A DNA stretch of 64,000 nt from Bradyrhizobium oligotrophicum S58 (GTDB lineage: Bacteria > Pseudomonadota > Alphaproteobacteria > Rhizobiales > Xanthobacteraceae): contig NC_020453.1 in assembly GCF_000344805.1 (NCBI RefSeq), positions 4,497,001-4,561,000 on the forward strand, in the 5' to 3' direction. This document shows positions 7,888-16,500 of this stretch, in pieces (position 1 is the stretch's first letter; each line of letters opens with the position of its first letter). The translations under genes and the position numbers were made by a program. The notes under the pieces are model-generated. The model searched no databases. It saw only the letters and a program-made list of their open reading frames with translations, and was not told where the DNA came from.

Positions 7888-8711
7888 CACTTCACCTCGA
7901 ACACGACCGGGGTCGGCTTCTTGCGGCGGATCAGCCACCACACACCGGCGAGATCCATGATCCCGATCCAGAGCCGGTCGAAGAATCCGTAGTTCGACAC
8001 GCCGGAGTGTCGGGGACGATCGATCACGTCAACATAGGCGATGTCGTAGCCTTCGCGCCGCACCAGGGCCGGCAGGAAGCGGTGCAGACCATCGAAATAC
8101 GGCATCATCAGGAACACGTCGCGGCGAACCGCCTTGAGACCGCAGCCGGTGTCCCGCGTGCCGTCATGCAGCACCGCGTTGCGGATCTTGTTGGCGATCC
8201 GCGACTGCAGCTTCTTGAATCCGGTGTCCTTGCGGCCGACCCGCTGCCCGGCGACGAGACCGACACCGGCGCCCCCCTTCTCGATTGCGGCGATGAGCTC
8301 AGGAAGAAAGGCGGGGTTGTTCTGGCCGTCGCCGTCGAGCGTCGCCACGATGGCGCCGCGGGCTGCGCGGATGCCACTGCGCACCGCTGCGGACTGGCCG
8401 GTCGACTTTTCATGGCGCAGCACGCGCAGGTTCGCACGCTGGGCCATCTCCTCAGCGAGCCGCTGCGCGGTCTCGTCGGTGGAGCCATCGTTGACGTAGA
8501 TGATCTCATACGACCAGAGACCGTCGAGCGCGGCTGCGATCTCGGTGATCAGGGGCGTGATATTGCCGGCCTCGTTGCGCACGGGAACGACGATGGAGAC
8601 GGCAACGGGGGTTTCGGTCGACAAGAGTTGAGACTCATAAGGGCGTGTTTGGGCCGGTTCCTGCCCCGGGCGCTCCGGCGGAGGCTTATTATGGGGCTTG
8701 GGGCCGCTCAT
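7887..8711 (-). CDS. Family 2 glycosyltransferase, ArnC/dolichyl-phosphate mannosyltransferase type
   Basis: A 274-residue GT2 enzyme that probably transfers a sugar from a nucleotide donor to a polyprenyl phosphate on the cytoplasmic face of the inner membrane. The GT-A fold begins SIVVPVRNEAGNITPLITEI. The metal-binding acidic motif is LDGDGQNNP, followed by the acceptor-side motif DTGCGLKAVRRDVF. A hydrophobic stretch near the end (LWIGIMDLAGVWWLI) may anchor it. An ATG at 8711 gives a proline-rich start (MSGPKPHNKPPPERPG). A much longer frame upstream exists but is antisense to the PAP2 gene and was not accepted. It belongs with the LAB_N, PAP2 and ArnT-like genes. Confidence 0.88.
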   Translation of the reverse strand: MSGPKPHNKPPPERPGQEPAQTRPYESQLLSTETPVAVSIVVPVRNEAGNITPLITEIAAALDGLWSYEIIYVNDGSTDETAQRLAEEMAQRANLRVLRHEKSTGQSAAVRSGIRAARGAIVATLDGDGQNNPAFLPELIAAIEKGGAGVGLVAGQRVGRKDTGFKKLQSRIANKIRNAVLHDGTRDTGCGLKAVRRDVFLMMPYFDGLHRFLPALVRREGYDIAYVDVIDRPRHSGVSNYGFFDRLWIGIMDLAGVWWLIRRKKPTPVVFEVK

Positions 8712-8719
8712 CAACCCCT

Positions 8720-9511
8720 TTAGCGCGGTACGATTTGGCCGTCCTTGCCAAGGCGGAAACCGAGCCGCCGTGCTGCGAACCAGTAGCGGACCAGCATCGC
8801 GCAGGCCAATCCCACCACGGCGCCCGCGACCACATCGCTCGGATGATGGGCGAGCAGCACCAGCCGGCTGAGCGCAATGGCTACGGCATAGATGGCCATG
8901 GGAACGCGCAATCGCGGCCAGACGGCGGCAATTGCGAATGCCAGCGCGAACGCCGTCACGGCATGCGCCGAGGGCATGCTGAAATAGGCCGGCGTGCCGT
9001 TGAAGGGTTCGAAGTTGAAGGCGTTGGCTTTGCCTCCGACGAAGGGACGACCGCGTCCGATGATGTATTTCAACACCTGCGCGGCAAGGACGGAGGCGAG
9101 CACCGCGAAAAAGAAGTACTGAACATGCGTCGCGAAATTGAGCAGGCGGCTGCGCGTGGCTTCCGGCCACAGCGGCACGATCAGGATCGTCACGACGACG
9201 GCCAGGGCCAGCAGACCCAGCACGTATTCATCCTGGCCGAACTCGGTGACGATGCGCCATGGCCACAAGCTCGGAGCGCCACGGGTGGGCATCAGTCCGA
9301 TCTCATAGGCGTCGAAGGCGACCATCAGGATGAGGATCGCGCCCACACCGATAGCGCCGAGCAGGAGAAGCTGGCGCGACAGACGCTGCCGGCTCGCCGC
9401 ATCAGGCGCAGCCTGTGGTCGGCGCACGAGCCGGCCGACCGAGAATTTGCCGACCAGCGCGAGCTGCGAGAGATAGCCGGGCGACGTCGAGGGGCTGTCG
9501 GGCGCGGACAT
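8720..9511 (-). CDS. PAP2-family membrane phosphatase
   Basis: Integral membrane phosphatase of 263 residues, acting on a lipid phosphate such as undecaprenyl (pyro)phosphate or lipid A. The three PAP2 motifs are present: KYIIGRGRP (K-x6-RP), MPSAHA (PSxH) and SRLVLLAHHPSDV (SR-x5-H-x3-D). Five or six hydrophobic segments are visible. It is packed between the ArnT-like gene (adjacent, no gap) and the glycosyltransferase (8-base gap). That context points to lipid A or carrier-lipid processing rather than general phospholipid turnover. The substrate cannot be read from sequence. Confidence 0.88.
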   Translation of the reverse strand: MSAPDSPSTSPGYLSQLALVGKFSVGRLVRRPQAAPDAASRQRLSRQLLLLGAIGVGAILILMVAFDAYEIGLMPTRGAPSLWPWRIVTEFGQDEYVLGLLALAVVVTILIVPLWPEATRSRLLNFATHVQYFFFAVLASVLAAQVLKYIIGRGRPFVGGKANAFNFEPFNGTPAYFSMPSAHAVTAFALAFAIAAVWPRLRVPMAIYAVAIALSRLVLLAHHPSDVVAGAVVGLACAMLVRYWFAARRLGFRLGKDGQIVPR

Positions 9512-11254
9512 CTATTCGGTGCCTTCCGAACGATAGATCGCAATCGACACCGGACGGCCCTGCGAGATGTTGTAGCCGTCGATCCGCTTGGCGACGTTGT
9601 AGCGTAACCCAATCGCCTCGGCCCGTTGCACGAAGGCGCGTTCCGTGCGCTGCTCGACCAGGGCGAAGCGGCAGGTGCCCTGGCTGAGGAAGTCGGCGGC
9701 GCCCGAGCCGTCCGTCAATTGCGTCGACGTTCCCGTCATGAACACGAGGCTCGGCTCATGGAAGCCGGCAGCCGCCGCTTTCGGCCCGACGCAGACCACG
9801 TTACGCAGCGCGCGCGCGATCTCGGCGCTGGGGAATAGCGGCGTCAGCGCCGGCAGCACGGCGCCATAGACCACGAAGGCGAGAAACATCGCCGCGACAC
9901 CGGCATTCAGAAGCGAGCGCTCGGCACGGCCGTCGTCATACAGCCACCATGCGAACAGGCCGAAGATCAGGGACGCAGCCACGAAGGGCCAGGCCAGAAA
10001 CACCGGCTGGTGCGTGACGATGATGGCCCCGATGACGGCGACCACGGAGGTGATGGCGGGAATCGCGAACCACCAGGCGGCGCCGCGTCGCAGCCAGGAG
10101 CGCGACAGCACGCGACGTTCCAGCGCGCCGACCGTGAGGATCGCAAGCGCCGGGTACAGCGGCAGCACGTAGTGCGGCAGCTTGGTCAGCACGGCCTCGA
10201 ACACGATCCAGGACGGCAGCAGCCATGCCAGCAGGAACTGCGCGCCCGGCTCGCGCCGCGCCCGCCACACTGCGGGGGCGGCCATCACGGCCAGCGGCGC
10301 GCCGGGCCAGAAGGTGACGAAGAACAACAGCAGATAGACGCCGGGCGGCGCGCCGTGGGACTCCTGGGCGCCGATCTTGCTCAGCATGTCGCCGCCGACG
10401 GAATCGGCAAAGAAGGTGTCCCCCGCGCGCAGGAAGATCAGCACGAACCAGGGCAGCACCAACACCAGCATCCACATCAGCCCCCAGAGGGGACGCAGGC
10501 GCCACAGCCACGCCGCGCCGCGATCCATGATCGCGAGCGTCATGATGGTGAGGCCTGCAAACATCAGGATCAACGGACCCTTGATCAGGATGCCGCCCGC
10601 CAAGGCCGTCCAGAAGATCGCCGGAGGTCCCCACGGCGGATGCTCGGGATCCTCGCCCCGCTGCCAGGACAGATAGACCCGCGACAGCGCGCCCATCGCA
10701 GCGACCACCGTGAACAGCAGCATCGCGTCGGTCTTGGCGAGCCGCGCTTCGGCGCCGAGCAGCACCGAGCAGCACATCAACAGCGCAGCGAACACCGCAC
10801 CGCGTCGAGTCACGAAGGCAAGCGCGGTCCAGTAGGTCAGCAGCACCGCACCAACAGCGCCGATCAAGGATGGAATGCGATAGACCCAGATGCGCAACTG
10901 CGCGCGCGGCAGTCCGACGGCAGATGCGGCTTCGACCGCAGCCGATTGCAACCAGTAGATGCCGACGGGCTTCTTGTAGCGCACGTCGTCCTGGAAGCGG
11001 ATGTCGACATAGTCGCCGCTCTCGACCATCTGCTTGGTCGCCTGCGCAAAGCGCGCCTCGTCGCGGTCGATGGCCGGTATCGTGAAGAAGCCGGGCAGGA
11101 AAAGCAGCAACCCGCAGACGAGCAGGAACGCGACGGCCCTGGCGTGACTCACGGTGACGGCATCGATCATCCGCACCAGCCGATTGCCTGGGTTCACCAG
11201 GTTCTTCGGCTCGCGCGGCTCTCCAAAACGGGGGCGGGCATAGGTCTCGACCAT
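9512..11254 (-). CDS. ArnT-like glycosyltransferase (GT39/GT83 family)
   Basis: Polytopic transferase that would move a sugar from a polyprenyl-phosphate donor to an acceptor, such as lipid A, on the periplasmic side. The 580 residues begin MVETYARPRFGEP. The first periplasmic loop carries the family hallmark AIDRDEARFAQATKQMVESGD, with the acidic pair needed for catalysis, then VRYKKPVGIYWLQ. About a dozen hydrophobic segments follow, then a soluble C-terminal domain. The ATG at 11254 has GGAA eight bases before it. A TTG at 11290 would add twelve residues. It is the first gene of the four-gene cluster. Confidence 0.9.
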   Translation of the reverse strand: MVETYARPRFGEPREPKNLVNPGNRLVRMIDAVTVSHARAVAFLLVCGLLLFLPGFFTIPAIDRDEARFAQATKQMVESGDYVDIRFQDDVRYKKPVGIYWLQSAAVEAASAVGLPRAQLRIWVYRIPSLIGAVGAVLLTYWTALAFVTRRGAVFAALLMCCSVLLGAEARLAKTDAMLLFTVVAAMGALSRVYLSWQRGEDPEHPPWGPPAIFWTALAGGILIKGPLILMFAGLTIMTLAIMDRGAAWLWRLRPLWGLMWMLVLVLPWFVLIFLRAGDTFFADSVGGDMLSKIGAQESHGAPPGVYLLLFFVTFWPGAPLAVMAAPAVWRARREPGAQFLLAWLLPSWIVFEAVLTKLPHYVLPLYPALAILTVGALERRVLSRSWLRRGAAWWFAIPAITSVVAVIGAIIVTHQPVFLAWPFVAASLIFGLFAWWLYDDGRAERSLLNAGVAAMFLAFVVYGAVLPALTPLFPSAEIARALRNVVCVGPKAAAAGFHEPSLVFMTGTSTQLTDGSGAADFLSQGTCRFALVEQRTERAFVQRAEAIGLRYNVAKRIDGYNISQGRPVSIAIYRSEGTE

Positions 11255-11305
11255 GGGGTTCCGAATACGCTGAAACCGCCATGCCGACAACCGCTTAGCG
11301 AACCC

Positions 11306-13579
11306 TCACTGGATTCTGACCACAACTGTGTCCGCAGCGCCCGTGGCATCGATCACGGTGAGGCGCGCAAAGCCCGGCCCGGGCGGATCGATGAGGCGCT
11401 GACGACGGCTGTCGATCTCGCCGACCGGCAGGCCATTGACCAGCATTGTCAGCGGCAGCACGCCGCCGGAGACCTTCACCGGCATGACTGCGGCCTCGGC
11501 GCTGGCCGAGCGGTCGACGTCGATCCGCGAGCCGTTCAGCGGAAATTGAATGTGCGGCGCCTGCTCCGCGCCGGTCCGCACCAATTCGCCGATCGGGCGG
11601 AACCGGCGCAGCGGCAGCGGCAACCTTGAATTGCTGGCGAGCAGCGCTCCCTTCGGCGGCTTGGGCAGCGCGGCCGGCAGCCTGCCGCTGCGGGCGAAGG
11701 CATCGAACAGAATCGGCGCGGCGGCGACGCGGCCGATCAGGCCGGGCACCGGCGCGCCGTCGGGGCGGCCGACCCAGACGCCGATCGTGACCCGGCCGTC
11801 GAAGCCGACCGACCAGGCGTCGCGATAGCCGTAGCTGGTGCCGGTCTTGAAGGCGATCCGATTGCGCGCCGCATTTTCCGGCGGAGGGGTTCCAAGGAGC
11901 ACGTTGCCGACCTGCCAAGCGGCCGCCGAATCCATCAGCCGCATCGACTCGCGGCTGTCGTCCTGATCATCGGCCGTGATGATCTCGCGCAGCGGCCTGG
12001 TGGTGCCGAGACGCGGGAAGCCAGTGTAGAGCTGCACAAGGTCTTGCAGGGTCACGCCGACGCCGCCGAGGCCCATGGCGAGGCCCGGCGCCTCGTCCTT
12101 CGGCAGCACCAGATTGCCGCCGGCCTGCTTCAGCCGCGACGACAGCCGGCTGGCACCGACACGATCGAGCAGCACGATCGCCGGCACGTTCAGCGACAGC
12201 TGCAGCGCCTTGCGCACCGGCACCGTGCCCTGGAACGTCATGTCGAAATTCTCCGGCGCATAGGAGCCGAAGCGCACCGGGCGGTCCTCGATCAGGCTCT
12301 CCGGATGCACGAAGCCGTCTTCGAAGGCGAGGCCATAGATGAACGGTTTCAAGGTCGAGCCGGGCGAGCGAACCGCGCGGGTCATGTCGACCTGCCCTGC
12401 CCGCTTGTCGTCGAAATAATCTGCCGAGCCGACATGGGCGAGTACGTCGCCGCTGTCATTGTCGACGACGATGATGCCGACCGAGACGTTCGGCCCCAAC
12501 GCGATGGCGCGATCGTGCGCCAGCGGCTCCAGCACCTTCTGCAGCGAGGCATCGAGCGTCAGGCGGACGATCGGCTGATCCTTGACCAATGCCGTGGCCT
12601 GATCGGCCGCATGCGGCGCCAGGACCGGCAGCGGCTTGCGTAGCGCCGGTACGGCCTGCGCCTTCGCCTGCGCGGCGTCCTCGGCCGAGATCACGTTCTC
12701 TGAGACCATGCGATCGAGCACGCGGTCGCGCCCACGCTGTGCCGCCTCCGGGTGGCGGTCGAGCCGTCGCGTTTCCGGCGACTGCGGCAACGCGACGAGC
12801 AGCGCAGCCTCCGCCAGCGACAGCCGTTTCGGCTCCTTGCCGAAATAGGCGATGGACGCCGCACGGATGCCTTCGAGATTGCCGCCATAGGGCGCGAGCG
12901 TGAGATAGAGATCGAGGATCTCGTCCTTGCTCAGCTGATGCTCGAGCTCGAGCGCGCGCACGATCTGCCGGAGCTTGGCGTGCAGCGAGCGCTGCCGCCT
13001 AGGCTCGAGCAGCCGCGCGAGCTGCATCGTGATGGTCGAACCGCCCGAGACGATATGGCCGTGTGAGCCGAGCTGGATCGCGGCCCGCGCCAGCGCGCGC
13101 GGGTCGACGCCATGATGGTCGAAGAAGCGCTGGTCCTCATAGGCCAGCAGCAGCTTCAGATAGGTCGGATCGACATCCTTCCTGGCGCTGACCGGCAGCC
13201 GCCAGCGCCCGTCCGCCATCGCATAGGCGCGCAGCAGCTTGCCGTGGCGGTCGACGACGGTCGTAGAGACCGCTTTGGCTTCCTGCAGCGGCAGCGAGCC
13301 GAGGGAGATGGTGTACGTGGTGAGAGCTAGGACGACAAACGCGATGAAGGCGAGCGCAACGACAGCCAGCCGGTTTACGCCCCGCCCTCTCCTCCCGTCA
13401 TGGACGGGCTTGTCCCGGCCATCCACATCGTCCGGAGCGCGCGGAGGGAGCGTGGATGCCCGGGCCTTCGGCGCGCCGAAGCGGCTTCGGCCGCGCAGGC
13501 GGGCCAAGCCCGGCCATGACCGAGGGTGCGGAGCATTCCGCCCGCCCAACTCACCATCGCTGGTCCCACCCTCGCTCAT
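11306..13579 (-). CDS. pbpC: Penicillin-binding protein 1C (PbpC), with repeat-encoded N-terminal insert
   Basis: Bifunctional peptidoglycan synthase of 757 residues anchored in the inner membrane. A signal anchor lies at about residues 69-93 (NRLAVVALAFIAFVVLALTT). The transglycosylase domain shows LLAYEDQRFFDHHGVDPRALARA and GGSTITMQLARLL. The transpeptidase domain shows the SxxK box SPGSTLKPF, the SxN box LSLNVPA and the KTGTS box. A PBP1C-type C-terminal domain ends the protein. The ATG at 13579 overlaps the stop of the macroglobulin gene. Residues about 20-61 are encoded by an inverted-repeat element, giving an arginine-rich stretch (ARLRGRSRFGAPKARAS) with no counterpart expected in the family. 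The native start may have been displaced; a GTG near residue 52 is an alternative. Confidence 0.9.
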   Translation of the reverse strand: MSEGGTSDGELGGRNAPHPRSWPGLARLRGRSRFGAPKARASTLPPRAPDDVDGRDKPVHDGRRGRGVNRLAVVALAFIAFVVLALTTYTISLGSLPLQEAKAVSTTVVDRHGKLLRAYAMADGRWRLPVSARKDVDPTYLKLLLAYEDQRFFDHHGVDPRALARAAIQLGSHGHIVSGGSTITMQLARLLEPRRQRSLHAKLRQIVRALELEHQLSKDEILDLYLTLAPYGGNLEGIRAASIAYFGKEPKRLSLAEAALLVALPQSPETRRLDRHPEAAQRGRDRVLDRMVSENVISAEDAAQAKAQAVPALRKPLPVLAPHAADQATALVKDQPIVRLTLDASLQKVLEPLAHDRAIALGPNVSVGIIVVDNDSGDVLAHVGSADYFDDKRAGQVDMTRAVRSPGSTLKPFIYGLAFEDGFVHPESLIEDRPVRFGSYAPENFDMTFQGTVPVRKALQLSLNVPAIVLLDRVGASRLSSRLKQAGGNLVLPKDEAPGLAMGLGGVGVTLQDLVQLYTGFPRLGTTRPLREIITADDQDDSRESMRLMDSAAAWQVGNVLLGTPPPENAARNRIAFKTGTSYGYRDAWSVGFDGRVTIGVWVGRPDGAPVPGLIGRVAAAPILFDAFARSGRLPAALPKPPKGALLASNSRLPLPLRRFRPIGELVRTGAEQAPHIQFPLNGSRIDVDRSASAEAAVMPVKVSGGVLPLTMLVNGLPVGEIDSRRQRLIDPPGPGFARLTVIDATGAADTVVVRIQ
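13397..13520. repeat. Palindromic repeat element inside the 5' coding region of pbpC
   Basis: A 124-base element with inverted ends. On the plus strand it starts GTCATGGACGGGCTTGTCCC, and its far end read in reverse starts GTCATGGCCGGGCTTGGCCC, with two mismatches in 20. Inner parts are also self-complementary (GGCCTTCGGCGCGCCGAAG). It resembles dispersed palindromic repeats I know from Bradyrhizobium and Rhodopseudomonas intergenic regions, but here it is read through in frame as protein. No second copy was noticed in this window. Confidence 0.8.
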
Positions 13580-16500
13580 TTCGCTGCGCGGACCTCCACG
13601 GAGCCGGTGCCGGTGCGGCCATAGCGCGAGGGGTTGTACATGTCCTCGACGTAGGCCTGCGGCAGCACGTATTTGCCGGGCGACACTGCCCGCACGACAT
13701 AGGCGACCGTGAATACCGCCTTAGAATCCGCGGCGCGATCGAGCGCGGCGCTGAAGCGATCGTCGCGGAACTCGGTATTGACCGGCTCCTGGCCGTCCTC
13801 GATCCAGTCCAAGGTGCCGCTGTCACCCGACGACACGAGATGCGGATTGTCGATCTCGAGACCAGCCGGCAGATAATCCGACACCATGATGTGGCCGTAC
13901 TCCGGCTTGGCCTCGGTGACCTTCAGCACCACCGCGAAGCGATCGTTCTGCTTCGCCTTGGCGATGTCGGCCGGCTTGCCGTCGAGCGTGTAGTAGCTGC
14001 GCTCGATCTTGAAGCCGTTGGAGGCCGCCGGCTCCGGCGTCAGCGGCGAGCCGGACACCGAGACCACCGCCTGCACCGGCGCGTCGCCGGTGTTGGTGAT
14101 CTTCAGCGGCTGGCCTGAGAGCTCCTGGGCCTTGTAGCTGCGGTACAGCGCGGTCTTCACGGATTGGCCGTTGACGTCGATGGTCAGCGTCTCCCTGGCG
14201 AGCGCGCGCGCCGCCAGCACCATCCACGCGTTCTCCTGCGTCGAGGTGTAGGGCGTCAGCCCGCGCGCAGCCTCGACGCGGGCCACGGCCTGCGTCAGCG
14301 TCGCGCGGGGCGCATTGCCCTCGCCCGCCAACGACACCAGCGCCGCCGCGTCGCGCAGATCCGAGCCGTAATCGGTGCGGCCGAACACCAGCACCGGCTT
14401 TGGCGCGAGGCTGTCGGCCGCCGCGGCATAGACCCGCTCGGCACGGGCACGGTCACCGACCAGCGCCAGGGCGGCTGCGAGTTGCGCCTTGGCGATCGGC
14501 GTGGCGAGATTGCCGAGCTTGGTGTCGGCGAGGTAGCGCAGGTCGCCGATCGGCGCCGCGCCATTGCGCGCCAGCACGTAGAGGCCGTAGGCAAGATCGC
14601 GACCGCCGGTCTTCTCCGGTTCGGCGGCATTGACGACCGAGTTCCTGACGCGGTCGAGCGCGCTCTTGAACAGCACGTCCGGCACCGCGAAGCCCTTCTC
14701 GCGGGCGCGGGTCAGGAAATCCGTGACATAGGCGTCGAGCCAGGGATCATCGCCGCCCGAGGACCACAGGCCGAACGAGCCGTTGGAGCCCTGCCGCGCC
14801 AGCAGCCGATCGATGGAGTCGCGGATGCGCTGGTCGACCTCGGTATCCATGGCGAGATGCGCCCCCGCCGCGAGCTCGTTGACATAGAGCAGCGGCATCG
14901 CACGGCTGGTGATCTGCTCCGAGCAGCCATACGGGTAACGATCGAGTGCCTTGAGGATGGTCGCCGCATCGAGCGCGGTCGACAGCCCCGCCGACAGCGA
15001 CACCGTGCCGGTGCCCGCCACGAGATCACTGAACATGTCCGACGTCAGCGTCAGGCTCTCACCCTTCGCCAGCGTGCGGATCGAGCGCCGAGCCAGCACC
15101 TGCGTCGCCGGCTTGACGTCGAGCTGATAGTGGCGCGCGAGGCTCAGCCCGTTCGGACCCTTGATGTCGACGTCGAACTGGGCCTGGCCGGTGCCGCTGG
15201 CGTCCAGCTGCAACGTCGATGAGCTGCGCTGCTTGGCGGCGAGCTTCATCGTCACATTGGCATTGCCCGCCATCTTGACCGGGCCGCCCGCCTTGACGCT
15301 CACGACATAATCGCCCGGCGCTCCCTCGACATTGTCGACATCGAACGACAGCGTGCCGCGATCACCCGAGAGCAGGAAGCGCGGCAGGGTCGCGGTCAGC
15401 ACGACCGGATCGCGCACGGTGACGTCGACCGTGGCGCGGCCGAGCTTGGTGGCACTCCACGCCACCGCCATCACGCGCGCCGTGCCGGCGAACTCCGGAA
15501 TGTCGAAGCTGACCTCCGCCGTGCCGTCGGGACCGACGGTGACGATCCCCGAATACAGCGCGAGCGGCTTCTGGGTCGGCGGCGAGCCCTGCAGCTCGGC
15601 ACCGCTGCTGTCGCCGCCGGAGCGGATCTGGCCGCGCGAGCCCTGCATGCCGTCGATCAGCTGGCCATAGATATCGCGAATCTCGGCCGAGAGCTGGCGC
15701 TGGCCGAGATAATAATCGTCCGGCGCCGGTGGCTTGTAGTTGGTGAGGTTGAGGATGCCGACATCGACCGCAGCGATGACGATCTTGGCGTCCTCGCCGG
15801 GATTGAGCCCGCCGATCTTGACCGGGATCTTCAAAGCCGAGCCTGGGCGCACCAGCGCCGGCGGGCTCAAGGCGACGTTGAGCGTGCGCGCCTGCTTGTC
15901 GATGCCGAACCAGGCGATGCCGAGCGCGCGGCCCGGCATGCGCTGCGCAGCCGCATCGAGCGGACGACGAAGCGTCGTCACGACATAGGCCCCGGTGCCC
16001 CAGTCCTTGCCGACCGCGAGCTTGACCTGATTAGTGCCTTCCCTGACCTCGGTGGTCTGCGTCGTCAGCAGCCGGTCACCGAGCACGTTGACGGTCAGCT
16101 TGCCGGCAGTGCGCGCATTGACCGTCACCACCATGGTGTCGCCCGAAGCATATTGCGGCTTGTCGAGCGAGGTTTCCAGCAGATCCGGCGTATCGGCGCT
16201 GCCCTCGGTGTACCAGCCGACATCGAACTGCAGCGAGGTCACCGGACCATCCGCATCCGCCGACTTGACGTCGAGCCGGTAACGCCCCGCCTCCGGCTGG
16301 AAGCTCAGCCGCGCCGGCTTGTTGGCTGATATCGTGACGTCGCCATCGCCGACGCGCTTCGTCGACTTCACCGGCTCGTACTCCCAATAGGAGTTCTGCC
16401 GGTACCACTGATAACGCGACTCGATCTTCAGGAGCTCATAGCGCAGCCCGTTACGCGCAAGCGTCTTGCCCTCCGGCGAGACGAACACGACGTCGAACTC

